Notes under the pieces: model-generated
Databases searched by the model: none
Told to the model about the DNA's origin: nothing
Seen by the model: only the letters and a program-made list of their open reading frames with translations
In this document: piece after piece, positions 51,892 through 63,584 of the stretch
Position numbering within the stretch: position 1 is the stretch's first letter
Layout: every line of letters starts with the position of its first letter
DNA from: Mimachlamys varia
Taxonomy: Eukaryota; Mollusca; Bivalvia; Pectinida; Pectinidae
Length of the DNA stretch: 64,000 bases
Assembly: GCA_947623455.1 (NCBI GenBank)
Contig: OX392529.1
Span: forward strand, 57,989,186 to 58,053,185
Direction of reading: 5' to 3'
Made by a program: the position numbers and the translations under genes

Positions 51892-52550
51892 TTAGCTCAC
51901 CTGGCCCAAAGGACCAAGTAAGTTTATGTGATCACTTTGACCTACTTTCAAGGTCACAGGGGTCAAACAAGTTGAAACCTTCAAACAACTTCTTCTGAAT
52001 TACCGTTAGGCATAGAGACCTCATATTTGACTGGTAGCTTCCTTGGATGAAGCCGAATAAAGTTTGCGAAAAGAAACGACCTTGACCCACATTCAAGGTC
52101 ACAGGGGTCAAATCTATTATATCCTTAAAATGACTTCTTCTAATAAACCAAAACCCCTAGAAGTATATTTGGCTGAAAGGTTCTTTGGATGAAGCTCAAC
52201 AAAGTTTGCGAAAAGAAATGACCTTGACATATATTCAAGGTCACTGGGGTCAAATATGTTAAAACATTTAAGCGACTTCTTCTGATTTACAAAAAGAGGC
52301 CTAGAGACATTATATTTGGCTGGTAGCTTCCTAGGATGAAGCCCGACAAAGTTTGGGAAAAGAAATGACCTTGACTTATATTCAAGGTCACAAGGGTCAA
52401 GTCTGTTAAATCCTTCAAACGAGTTTTTCTGAAATTCTAAAACCCCTAAAAGCATGATATTTGGCTGAAAGGTTCCTCGGTTGAAGCCGGACAAAGTTTG
52501 AGAAAAGAAACGACTTTGACCCATATTCAAGGTCACAGGGGTCAAATTTA
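51892..52550 (+). mobile_element. family A element, forward 5' portion
   Basis: Starts TAGCTCACCTGGCCCAAAGG and runs through about four and a half units of roughly 145 bp. It then joins, near 52,550, an inverted family A segment. Confidence 0.85.
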
Positions 52551-53981
52551 TTTTTTATTTAATCTCTAAGCATTTTGGTTTATCAGAAAAAGTCGCTCAA
52601 AGCTTTTAACCACTGATTTGACCACTGTGACCTTGAATATAGGTCAAGGTCATTTCTTTTGGCAAACTCTGTCGGGCTTCATCCAAGGAACCTTTCAGCC
52701 AAATATCATGCTTCTACGGCTTTTGGTATTTTAGAAGAAGTCGTTTGAAGGTTTTAACAGATTGGACCCCTGTGACCATGAATATAGGTCAAGGTAATTT
52801 CTTTTCACAAACTTTGTCGAGCTTCATCCAAGGAACCTTTCAGCCAAATATCATGCTTCTAGGGCTTTTGGTACTTCAGAAGAAGTCGTTTAAAGGTTTT
52901 AACAGATTTGACCCCTGTGACCTTGAATATATGTCAAGGGTCATTTCTTTTCACAAACTTTGTCGGGCTTCATCCAAGAAACATTTCAGCCAAATATCAT
53001 GCTTCTAGGGCTTTTGGTATTTCAGAAGAAGTCGTTTAAAGGTCTTAACATATTGAACCCCTGTGACCTTGAATATAGGTCAAGGTCATTTTTTTTCGCA
53101 AACTTTGTCAGGCTTCATCCAAGGACAATTTCAGCCAAATATCATGCTTCTGGGGCTTTTGGTACTTCAGAAGGAGTCGTTTGAAGGTTTTAACAGATTG
53201 GACCCCTGTGACCTTGAATATAAGTCAAGGTAATTTCTTTTCACAAACTTTGTTGGGCTTCATCCAAGAAACATTTCAGCCAAATATCATGCTTCTATGG
53301 CTTTCGGTACTTCAGAAGAAGTCGTTTGAATGTTTTAACCAATTTGACACCTGTGACGTTGGATATAGGTCAGTGTCATTTCTTTTTTGTCAAGCTTCAT
53401 CCAAGGATAATTTCAGCCAAATATCATGCTTTTAGGGCTTTGCGTACTTCAGAAGTCGTTTGAATGTTCTAACAGATTGGACCCCTGTGACCTTGAATAT
53501 AGGCCAAGGTCATTTCTTTTCGCAAACTTTGTCGGGCTTCATCCAAGGAACATTTCAGCCAAATATAGTGCTTCTAGGGCTTTTGGTATTTCAGAAGTCG
53601 TTTAAATGTAAAAATAGATTTAACCTCACTGTGACCTTGAATATTGGTCAAGGTCATTTCTTTTCGCAAACTTTATTCGGCTTCATCCAAGGAAGCTGCC
53701 GGTCAAATATGAAGTCTCTATGCCTGACGGTATTTTAGAAGAAGTTGTTTGAATGTTTCGATATTTTTGACCCCTGTGACCTTGAAATTAGGTCAAAGTG
53801 ATTTTTTTTCGCAAACTTTGTTCAGCTCCTTCCATGAAATCTACCAGCCAAATTTCATGTCACTAGGCCTTTCAGTATTTTAGAAGAAGTTGTTTAAAGG
53901 AAAAAGTTGACGGACGCAGGACGGACGACGGACGCTGCACCATCACATAAGCTCACTTGGCCCTTCGGGCCAGGTGAGCTA
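52551..53981 (-). mobile_element. family A element, inverted portion
   Basis: Read on the minus strand, this has a complete 5' end at 53,949-53,981 (AGCTCACCTGGCCC / GGGCCAAGTGAGCTT stem-loop), the CCGTCC leader and about nine units. It stops within the penultimate unit near 52,560 and lacks the 3' palindrome. With 51,892-52,550 it forms a large imperfect fold-back. Confidence 0.85.
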
Positions 53982-54143
53982 AAAATGAAAATGATGTTGT
54001 CTTTCAAGGTCAAAGGGGTAAGATATGTTTAAATCTTAACATGTTCTTCTAAATGTCTTACATTAAAAGATTTTAGGGTGACACTATAATATAAGTCAGA
54101 GATTGATACCAAGTGAGCAATGCAGGCCCAATGGGCCTCTTGT
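53982..54143 (+). mobile_element. family A 3' end fragment
   Basis: Begins in the last unit (AAAATGATGTTGTCTTTCAA) and has TTTTAGGGTGACACTATAAT, CCAAGTGAGC, the palindrome GGCCCAATGGGCC and TCTTGTT. It abuts the 5' end of the inverted copy. Confidence 0.85.
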
Positions 54144-54425
54144 TATTTAACCCCAGCGTCTGCCACACCCTTGCAGACTTGACTCTTGTGTCATAACTTT
54201 TAAACGGTTGAGATCCCCACCCAAAAACTATATTTACAATTTGCTATGCATATAAAGACGATCACAAGTATGATTTAAGATTTAACCCAAGGATCTGCCA
54301 CGCCCCTGTAAATTTGACTGTTGAGTCATAACTTTTAAATGGTTGAGATCCCCTAACCCAAAAACTATATACATGTATACAATTGCTGGGCATAAAGAGG
54401 CGATCAAATTGAAAACAATTAATCA
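54144..54425 (+). mobile_element. family C tail fragment, two copies of about 140 bp
   Basis: Repeats CTGCCACACCCTTGCAGACT, CATAACTTTTAAACGGTTGA, GATCCCCACCCAAAAACTAT and CATAAAGACGATCACAAGTA twice. It matches 40,700-40,930 but lacks the terminal palindrome. Confidence 0.75.
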
Positions 54426-54538
54426 ATACCCGCGCAATGAAGTTAGGGGGGCATACTGGAATCAGGTTGTCCGTCTGTCTGTCCGTCCTTCTGTAGACAT
54501 GATTTTGTATGTATTTGCCCAGTTTTCAACGGATCTTT
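54426..54538 (+). other. family D-like fragment
   Basis: CCGCGCAATGAAGTTAGG, CATACTGGAATCAGGTTGTC and a CCGTCTGTCTGTCCGTCC leader resemble the 5' end of another dispersed repeat. The rest is absent, cut by a family A end. Confidence 0.5.
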
Positions 54539-54606
54539 TTAGCTCACCTGGCCCGAAGGGCTGAGTGAGCTTATATGATGGTGTGGCTTCCGGCGTCCGT
54601 CAATTT
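54539..54606 (+). mobile_element. family A 5' end fragment
   Basis: TAGCTCACCTGGCCCGAAGG with its stem-loop and a short leader to CCGTCAATTTT, truncated directly by the next full element. This is the second case here of one A 5' end following another. Confidence 0.8.
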
Positions 54607-56702
54607 TTAGCTCACCTGGCCCGAAGGGCCAAGTGAGCTTATGTGATGGTGCAGCGTCCGTCCGTCCGTCCGTCCGTCCTGCGTCCGTCAACTTTTTCCT
54701 TTAAACGACTTCTTCTAAAATACTGAAAGGCCCAGTGACATGAAATTTGGCTGGTAGATTTCTTGGAAGGAGCTGAACAAAGTTTGCGAAAAAAAATCAC
54801 TTTGACCTAATTTCAAGGTCACAGGGGTCAAAAATGTCGAAACCTTCAAACAACTTCTTCTAAAATACCGTCAGGCATAGAGACTTCATATTTGACCAGT
54901 AGCTTCCTTAGATGAAGCCAAATAAAGTTTGCGAAAAGAAATGACCTTGACCTATATTCAAGGTCACCGTGAGGTTAAATCTATTTTAACCTTTAAACGA
55001 CTTCTTCTGAAATACCAAAAGCCCTAGAAACATGATATTTGGCTGAAATGTCCCTTGGATGAAGCCTGACAAAGTTTGCGAAAAGAAATGACCTTGACTT
55101 ATATTCAAGGTCACAGGGGTCAAATCTGTTAAAACATTTAAATGACTTCTTCTGAAATACCAAAAGCCCTAGAAGCATGATATTTGGCTGAAAGGTTCCT
55201 TGGATGAAGCCCGACAAAGTTTGCGAAAAGAAATGACCTTGACCTATATTCAAGGTCACAGGGGTCAAATCTGTTAAAACCTTTAAACGACTTCTTCTGA
55301 AATACCAAAAGCCCTGGAAGCATGATATTTGGCTGAAAGGTTCCTTGGATGAAGCCAGACAAAGTTTGCGAAAAGAAATGACCTTGACCTATATTCAAGG
55401 TCACAGGAGTCAAATCTGTTGAAACCTTTAAACGACTTCTTCTGAAATACCAAAAGCCCTAGAAGCATGATATTTGGCTGAAAGGTTCCTTGGATAAAGT
55501 CGGACAAAGTTTGCGAAAAGAAATGACCTTGACCTATATTCAAGGTCACAGGAGTCAAATCTGTTAAAACCTTTAAACGACTTCTTCTGAAATACCAAAA
55601 GCCCTAGAAGCATGATATTTGGCTGAAATGTTCCTTGGATGAAGCTTGACAAAGTTTGCGAAAAGAAATGACCTTGACCTTTATTCAAGGTCACAGGGGT
55701 CAAATCTGTTAAAACCTTTAAACGACTTCTTCTGAAATACCAAAAGCCCTAGAAGCATGATATTTGGCTGAAAGGTTCCTTGGATGAAGCGCGACAAAGT
55801 TTGCGAAAAGAAATGACCTTGACCTATATTCAAGGTCACAGGGGTCAAATCTGTTAAAACCTTTAAACGACTTCTTCTGAAATACCAAAAGCCCTAGAAG
55901 CATGATATTTGGCTGAAATGTTCCTTGGATGAAGCCGGACAAAGTTTGCGAAAAGAAATGACCTTGACCTATATTCAAGGTCACAGGAGTCAAATCTGTT
56001 AAAACCTTTAAACGACTTCTTCTGAAATACCAAAAGCCCTAGAAGCATGATATTTGGCTGAAAGGTTCCTTGGATGAAGCCGGACAAAGTTTGCGAAAAG
56101 AAATGATTTTGACTTATATTCAAGGTCACAGGGGTCAAATCTGTTAAAACCTTTAAAACGACTTCTTCTGAAATACCAAAAGCCCTAGAAGCATGATGTT
56201 TGGCTGAAAGGTTCCTTGGATGAAGCTCGACAAAGTTTAGGAAAAGAAATGACCTTGACCTATATTCAAGGTCACAGGGGTCAAATCTCTTAAAACCTTT
56301 AAACGACTTCTTCTGAAATACCAAAATCCCTAGAAGCATGATATTTAGCTGAAAGGTTCCTTGTATGAAGCTTGACAAAATTTGGGAAGGAAAATGAGCT
56401 TGACCCATATTAAAGGTCACAGTGGTCAAATCGGTTAAAAGCTTTGAGCGAATTCTTCTGATCAACCCAAATGCCTAGAGACATGATATTTGGCTGGTAG
56501 GGTCCTGGGATGAAGCCAAACAAAATTTGAAAATGAAAATGATGTCGTCTTATAAGGTCACAGGGGTAAAATATCTTTAAATCTTAACACGTTCTTCTTA
56601 ATGTCTTACAGTAAAAGATTTTAGGGGACTTTAGGGTTACACTATAATATAAGTCAGAGATTGATACCAGGTGAGCGATGCAGGCCCATTGGGCCTCTTG
56701 TT
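54607..56702 (+). mobile_element. family A element, best full-length copy, about 2.1 kb
   Basis: The 5' stem-loop is at 54,609-54,640 (AGCTCACCTGGCCC, loop GAA, GGGCCAAGTGAGCT). The CCGTCC leader is followed by about 12 highly similar units of 145 bp, then a diverged final unit and a TTTAGGGTTACACTATAATA segment. The inverse of the 5' arm lies at 56,668-56,677 (CCAGGTGAGC), the palindrome GGCCCATTGGGCC at 56,683-56,695 and the end TCTTGTT at 56,696-56,702. It has no protein-coding capacity. The open frames on the minus strand repeat every 145 bp and reflect the array. Confidence 0.88.
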
Positions 56703-57017
56703 CATTTTCTCTTTGTCTTTGCTTGGAAACAGGAATGCTGAAAAAATGAAAAAATCATCTCCCGCCAATATTGACACGTGATGTAATGTTTACATCCGGT
56801 AAGAATGACCATCCGGTAACAAAGTTTATCATCTGTGTTTCTTCTTCGACCTACTCAAGTCTCATTTGTTTGTGTTTATTTGTCTCTTAGAGTCGACCCT
56901 CAGAACGAAGATTTAACAATTCATTTAACTATCCTAACACAAGCTTTTTCAGCACTGTTTCACCATTCAAACACGGTATACCGACTCAACATCACGCCGC
57001 TAAGTTATCATACAATC
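56703..57017. other. 5' flank or leader of the LINE
   Basis: May contain the LINE 5' UTR. Nothing specific is recognised. Confidence 0.4.
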
Positions 57018-60000
57018 ATGTCATTCCAAAAACTCCCTCTACAAAACCCCATATAACTCCCACAGTACAAATCCCACCAACAGTACTGAACCAGCAAATA
57101 TTGTGTCAAAACAATACGGTTTTCAGCCCGAACATATATATTTATTATTGGCTGAGACATGTTTCTCACATGCGATACTCTGTTCGCGTGAAGTCCAAGA
57201 ACATACAGATATAACTTAGTAATCAGATAGAATTGAACCCTGGCCCCAGGTGAAATTTTCATGTATTATCTGTAACCGTGCTGTAAAGAACAACCAAAAA
57301 TGCATAGGTTGCGATGAATGTAACAACTGGACTCATTTAGGCTGCATCAGTACATGTATGTCATTTGTCATTTCCAACATCATACTGACCACCCGTCACT
57401 GGCACTGTCCATAGTGTAAATCCCTAAATGAAACAAAATGTCTTATGTGCTAGCAAGCCGTAAAGAGCTCGCACACTAAGTACGTCTGTGGCAAATGTAA
57501 CCAATGGGGCCATGCTGAGTGCGTGAAGTAAACTATTTCGCTCTCTGACACAACGTCATTCTGCCAATTCCTGGACCTGTCCCAGATGTAGTAATGTGAA
57601 CAACTCCGAACAGATTATATGAATCACTTAGCTCAGGTGATGACAGCAAATCCCGACTCTCCTCATTATTGTCAAACAGGAAAGATCGGACATATCCAAT
57701 CATTCATTATCTGGATACAACTCTCACCTTGATAATACTTTGCCTAACCCCAAGGGCAACATCCTCACCTATTCCTAAAAGGAAAACGATACCCACACAT
57801 AAAAACTATCAGATCTCTGAGAACGTTACTTTTTAACTTTCAAAGTATAAGATCAAAGCAAAAGGATATCTCCCTATTTATTCAGTCATCAAAACCAGAT
57901 CTATTAATAGGCACGAAAACATGGTTAAAACCAGATATTAGTGACAGCGAAGTATTTCCCCCTGATTATGCTCCATTCAGAAATGACAGAACATTATCAC
58001 GTAGTGGTGGAGCCTTATCGCTACCAGATCAAACCTGAATACCACTCTGGCCTACAAAAGTGACAAAGTGGAACTGGTGGCAGCTAGAACCTAGCAAGCA
58101 AAGGCCTTATATTATAGACTACCGAATATAACAGACCCATAATACATAAGTGACACTGATCACTACTCTGTTCAACAAATATCCAAACCACACTTTTTGG
58201 CTCGGTGGTGATTTTAACTTGAGCGACATCTGTTGACCAGATGGTGTCATCATAAGCAATAACTACCCAAAAACCCTAAGCGAACAATTCATTGCTCTTT
58301 TTCATGACCTGGGTCTAAACCAAGTATGAAACTTCCCGACCCGAAATAATAACACTCTTGATCTCTTCCTCACCAATATGCCATCAGTGATCAATAAGTG
58401 TAAACCTATCCCGGGTGTGGTAGATCATGACATTGTCCTTATTGATAATGAAGTTTCCACCCCTCCTGTCAAATCATCAAGGCGCAATATATATTAATGG
58501 AACAAGGCAAATACCAACCTTATGAAAGAGGGGGTCAAACAAAATCTGACATGTTTAGAAGACCAAATCTTGGATATAGACCAAGCCTGGTCACATCTTA
58601 AGAATGTAATTCACTCTGTCATAAAAGAACATGTACCACAAAAACTATCTAGGTCTTAATTTACAAATCCTTGGGCAAATAACAGTATCAACAAGCTAGC
58701 CAAACAAAAACGTAGATCCTATAAAAGGCTAGAAAAACACACAAGCCTAAATATTGGGACAGGTACAAAAAGATCAAATCTAATATGCAAAAGGAGACCA
58801 GTAGAGCTTATAGTAGTTATATGCATGGCATCATTAGCCCAACACTCTCAGAAAAACCAACGGGATTCTTCTGGATCTTCATTAATAGTAAAAAGATGGA
58901 TACAAACATCATTCCACCCATCAGGAATCCTGATGATGGCCTTGCTTATTCTGATGCAAAAAGTAAAGCGACCATCCTAAACCAGTAATTCCAGTCTGGT
59001 TTAACTGATGAAAATCTAACGGAGCTTCCCAATTAAGGCCCCTCTCCTTTTAACTTATGCCACGTATCATCATTAGTGAGCCAGGTGTATATAAGCTCCT
59101 TCAGTCCATCAAAATACATAAAGCCACCGGCCCTGATAATATCCCGGCTAGGTTTCTGAACGAACTGGCCCCGGAAATCTCTCTGCACTATCTAACCTCT
59201 TTAGATACAGGCTCTGTACCACACGACTGGCGCGTGTAGCTCACATCGTCCCAGTATTCAAAAAGGGGATAAACAAGCTGCTGAAAATTACCGTCCTGTC
59301 GCCCTCACATGCATTACCTGTAAATAGCTAGACCGTATTATATTCAGCAATTTTATGGCTCACCTCGAACGCCATAAAAAAATCAGAGAATACCAAAGCG
59401 TCAACAAAACCATAATCCGAACTAAAAATCGATGAAACTAGGGGCAAAATAGGAACAAAGAAAAGATTTACATGGAGACTCTCGTAAAAGCACAAGATAA
59501 TAAGACCAGGAGTTCCGGAAGAGTAAGCGTCTTTTGCTTCATCATACTTATTAATTTACAACATGGGTCCGGTCAAAATTCTCCACTGAAACACAACTTA
59601 TTCTGACAATTGATGACATAGCAAGGAACCTGGACAATAATAAACAAGTTGATGTCGCCCTTCTTGACTTTTCAAAGGCATTTGATAAAGTCCCTCATAC
59701 AAAATTACTTTCAAAATTAAAATACTTAGAATAATTAAAATATTATGAAGTAATAAAATACTAAAATCAACTCAAAAACTATACTTAGTGTTTCTCCTCT
59801 TTTGAGTCATAGACAACAGAAAGTCATCATTATTGGTACCAGCTCTGACAGCGCCGCTGTTCTTTCCGGTGTACCCAAGGGCACTGTCGTTGGTCCACTC
59901 CTATTACTAGTCTATATTAATGATATTGTCAAATCTGTCTCCTGCAACATCAAACTCTTTGCCGATGATTGCTTACTCTATACAGACATTAATTCTCTAC

Positions 60001-60600
60001 AGGGCTATCACAAACTTGATAATGAGCTGTGGAAAAGTGGGAAAGTGAATGGCAGATGCGATTTAATACAACCAAGTGCTCTGTAACAAAATCACCATAA
60101 AGAAAAAAAACTATAAATTATTGTTACTCCCTTCACAGACAAACTCTTGTCAGTTTAGATTCTAGTCAATATCTAGGGGTCATTTTCACTGCTAATCTAA
60201 ACTGGGACAAACACATCTAGTCCCTTACTAATAAAGCCAACTAAACTCAAAGAGGATTTCTGCGACGCAACCTGTCATCTTGCTCCAGAAATGTTAAACC
60301 ACAAACATATATATACATCTTTAGTCAGACCAACCCTATAGAGTATGCAGCTACATGCTGGGACCCTTTTACATCAGACCAGGTCATGGCCATTGAAAAC
60401 ATTCAACGCAGAGCTGCTAGAGACCATAGATCAAGATACCCTGGTTGTGTGTCCAATATGTCAGCTCACTTGGCTGGGAACCCCTAGCCCAGAGCGAATC
60501 ATAAATGGACATGTTGGCATTGCTCCATCTCCAGTTTTTCCATCCAGCTTGGGATTTCCATCTACCAACGCATGGGCAGCGAGCGCATTGTAAACACTCT
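57018..60600 (+). pseudogene. degenerate non-LTR retrotransposon (LINE): PHD ORF1, endonuclease, RT
   Basis: Collected over several frames with many stops. ORF1 part: a PHD-type zinc finger at about 57,250-57,420 (CIICNRAVKNNQKCIGCDEC, then NNWTHLGC and a WHCP motif), and a second, more decayed one at about 57,430-57,600. Endonuclease part at about 57,830-58,480: NFQSIRSKQKD, KPDLLIGTKTWL, FPPDYAPFRNDR, GGDFNL, VVDHDIVLI, as in APE-type LINE endonucleases. Reverse transcriptase at about 59,050-60,100: IHKATGPDNIPARFL, LLDFSKAFDKVPH, SGVPKGTVVGPLLLLVYIND and FADDCLLY with the catalytic Asp pair. The thumb region (IENIQRRAARD, then LGWEPLAQ) follows to about 60,490. About 150 bp at 59,395-59,545 look like an insertion. 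The PHD/APE layout suggests a CR1/L2-like clade. The element is inactive. Confidence 0.85.
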
Positions 60601-62107
60601 ATCTGGTATTACCGTTATACCGCGATAAGGCTTTACTACTAAGCGAAAAGTTGCCGAATGGTCAAAATATGACGCAAAACTGCGTTACGAAATCATATTG
60701 AGAGATTGGAAGTATTCAAAGGAGAAACATATTTCTACTGTATAACGGTACATGCACAAATAAAGGCTACCAAATAATTGTAATATTAAACTTAAGTGTG
60801 TGTTTTAATATTCCCTTTATTATATCTCATGTTCTAGTAAAACAGTATGATTTATTATATTGCTGGATAGAAAGACCTTTTCAAATACAATATATATCGT
60901 AACAGAAAAAGTCGTTTGATTACGTTGTAAAACGAATAACAAAAGGAATAAATAAATATGTCTTCAGGCGTAAAAAAGTGATATTCATACCTAATCTATC
61001 AATTAGTGAAGGTACAAATATCATTGGGTTGCGACCCCGGTATTGAATTTGATACGAAATATATACAAACGGGGAAAAAATTTAAAAAAAACAACTTATA
61101 CAACATATACCTATATGTATTTTCCATGCCTGCAGTTTTTTTTAAATGTCAACGTCCCTTTACAAGACGATAAAAAAGATGTAAAAAGAAAGCGGAATTA
61201 TCATAACATATTCTTACCGGATAGTTATAAGTATTTCAACAGTTCCAAATCTGATATACATGTAGTCATGCTTAGTGTGTGGTGCGTTATATGAGTATAT
61301 GGACTTAAATATTCGCATTCCGTAAAAAGCGTTAACGTGTGAAGACTCTGGAAGTTGGATAGATTTTAAATGAAAATAAATGTACATTGTATATATATGG
61401 ATAGTCCATTTGGCTATATTCATATTAACGACTTCTCTGCATCTAAGCAATGTGAAACATTCATGTTTCATTGTATATATATGGATAGTCTGAAAAACAA
61501 AAATCCTCTAGGCATTGAGTTGTAACAAAAATGGCAAACATTTCATGTCATTTCATTTTTGTACTTTTCAATGCATACTGCATACCTTTTATGAAATCAT
61601 CTGAAAAGTTTGGTTCGTGAATATTACCTTTTACATAAATTAAGGTTTGTACCATGGCCGTATTCCGTACCAATGTGTACCGGTCTCGGTCAGGTTAATA
61701 TAATATAGATAATCTAGGGTGTCGATAAATGGTGCCGATATGCCGACATTTATTCTTCATCTGAATATCGGTATGTGTGCAATTGATGCCTATTTTTAAT
61801 GATAATGTGATTCAATAAGTTTAAACACGGACTTTGTCTCTTGTTTCATCAGCCGTATATATTACGCGTCCCCTCCCGTACGGCCCCTTCCGTCAAACCG
61901 CGGCAAACCTGTCACGTTGCGTCATCACCGCTATTCTTATCAGGGCTTTCCCGAGGTATGCGATTTTGTAAGTGGTCAGTATAGACATTTTGGTCGGGCT
62001 TTGATTATTGGAATAGCAGGAAAATATAATTAGTAGTGCAGACGCCATGTATATTATCAAGAACAGGCATTAAGGCTTTCGCGGGATGCCCCCTTAACAG
62101 CTGATGT
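60601..62107. other. unassigned interval
   Basis: AT-rich sequence, probably including the lost LINE 3' end. TGTATATATATGGATAGTC occurs twice (about 61,388 and 61,470). A locally GC- and CpG-richer patch lies at about 61,860-61,960. No gene is supported. Confidence 0.5.
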
Positions 62108-62411
62108 CAGTTGCGAAGTATCGGATGGATCTTTCCCCAATTTCATATGCAGGTTCCCCTTGTTAATAAATACAAGATGGATCTCTCTTGCAGTTCGCGA
62201 TATCGGAACTTATCAGAAAAACAAGACTCCTGATTAGACACCTTCTTTCAACTGTTATGAATTTTCACAAGAAATTTCAAAGTTTATAGCACTAAGATAA
62301 ACTACATAAATAAAAGAAAACAAAATAGAACTAAGATTGAATACATTAATGAAAGTTAAAATAAGAAGGGAAAAGATCCATCTTCCTAAGAATGAATGAA
62401 AAATCATCAAT
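62108..62411 (+). mobile_element. family B 3' fragment
   Basis: Matches about 50,240-50,470: GAAGTATCGGATGGATCTTT, AATTTCATATGCAGGTTCCC, AATACAAGATGGATCTCTC and GGGAAAAGATCCATCTTCCT. It stops before the GGTGGGC and palindrome end. Confidence 0.75.
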
Positions 62412-62862
62412 GTATGTGGCCTTTGGTGATTTCATATCAGATTTATAAACAAATCTAATGATTGAAATATTACAGGAACACGAGTGTAAGATTCAATTTA
62501 TAATATAGCTTGAAAAGCATGCCAACAAATGTTCTTCCAAACATTTGCACTACTGAGGTAACAGCGTGCCGTCACATACAACAACGTGACTTCATTTATA
62601 TTATGACGTCACAAAAGTGTTCCCACAGTAACAAAACTGTGCATAGTCATTGTACGCGTGCTATATTGTAAATATTGCATCCCAATATTGTACGGAATAT
62701 GATCTGTACTATGTAATAACTTGAGATCCGGCACTTAAACGAAACCGTATAATTTTCAAGGGCTTTTTCCATTGTAGGCGCAAAAATACCTGGATTCGGA
62801 CTCCTCGCCAGACTCTAGGCTTCCGGGACATACGCTTTATATATTATTGCTGTATTGTACTA
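62412..62862. other. unassigned interval
   Basis: No gene or repeat is recognised. A CRE-like TGACGTCA lies at 62,604-62,611, with no promoter context. Confidence 0.4.
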
Positions 62863-63295
62863 CAGTGGACTCCACTTAATATTACTCCTCTTAATATCAC
62901 ATTCCTCTTCACATCATGTTTTCCCAGGCACATTTTTCTCTCTATATAATCTATGTAATTTTATTTGGTTAATATCATGTATTTTGAGGTGAATACCTCT
63001 TAATATCATGTTTTTTAACCAATCACATAAAATATCCAAAAAATGATGTGATTTCCATTGATTTCAGATACAACTTGTACAAAATGGTGTGTAGAAAGTA
63101 AAAAAAAATATCCCAAAAAATGATTTTTAATTGAAATAATGATATCTATATATTGAAACATCTTCATATGTACATTGAATAGCTTACTTTTAGTTATGGA
63201 GATCGGAAATGTACTAGATTTAGTGGCAAAAACATGTTTCTCTTAATGTCACATTCCTGTTAATATAATGTAACATGATATAGAGGAGTGCACTG
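62863..63295. mobile_element. 433-bp MITE, pogo/mariner-like
   Basis: The ends are CAGTGGACTCC and GGAGTGCACTG (reverse complement CAGTGCACTCC, 10/11), flanked by TA on both sides (62,861-62,862 and 63,296-63,297). Subterminal CTTAATATCAC/CATG motifs occur in both orientations. The TA target and CAGT ends fit Tc1/mariner (pogo-type) elements. There is no transposase, so it is non-autonomous. Confidence 0.85.
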
Positions 63296-63297
63296 TA

Positions 63298-63584
63298 GTT
63301 CTTTTGCAATACTTGTCTACCTTACATTCATGTACGATAAGACCATTATTTAATGCCTTAATACCCTGCATTTGTACTGTAATACCGAAGTTTGTTGCCA
63401 AATATAGAAATAAATGCCGCCATTATTCTATGTATTGTATTTGTATATCGATGCCCAAGGACATATGAACGGAGTCGTTTATACACGAGCTAAGGTGAAT
63501 GATCATAATGCACCGTTTAAAACATTTGTTAGTGTGTTAAAGATAGACTCAGACATCAGCATAATATTTGACTGCCACTAAACC
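63298..63584. other. unassigned interval
   Basis: Nothing is recognised. Confidence 0.4.

Noticed and set aside
37782..56465. Repeated frames such as MTPVTLNIGQGHFFSQTLSGFI on either strand
   Set aside because: They recur every 145 bp inside family A arrays and flip strand when the element flips; they are a by-product of the repeat.
61043..61471. Open frames on both strands of about 83-85 residues
   Set aside because: Low-complexity AT-rich sequence, overlapping on opposite strands, no recognisable motif or splice structure.
62604..62611. Perfect CRE (TGACGTCA)
   Set aside because: A single 8-bp match with no adjacent gene or promoter; expected by chance at this scale.
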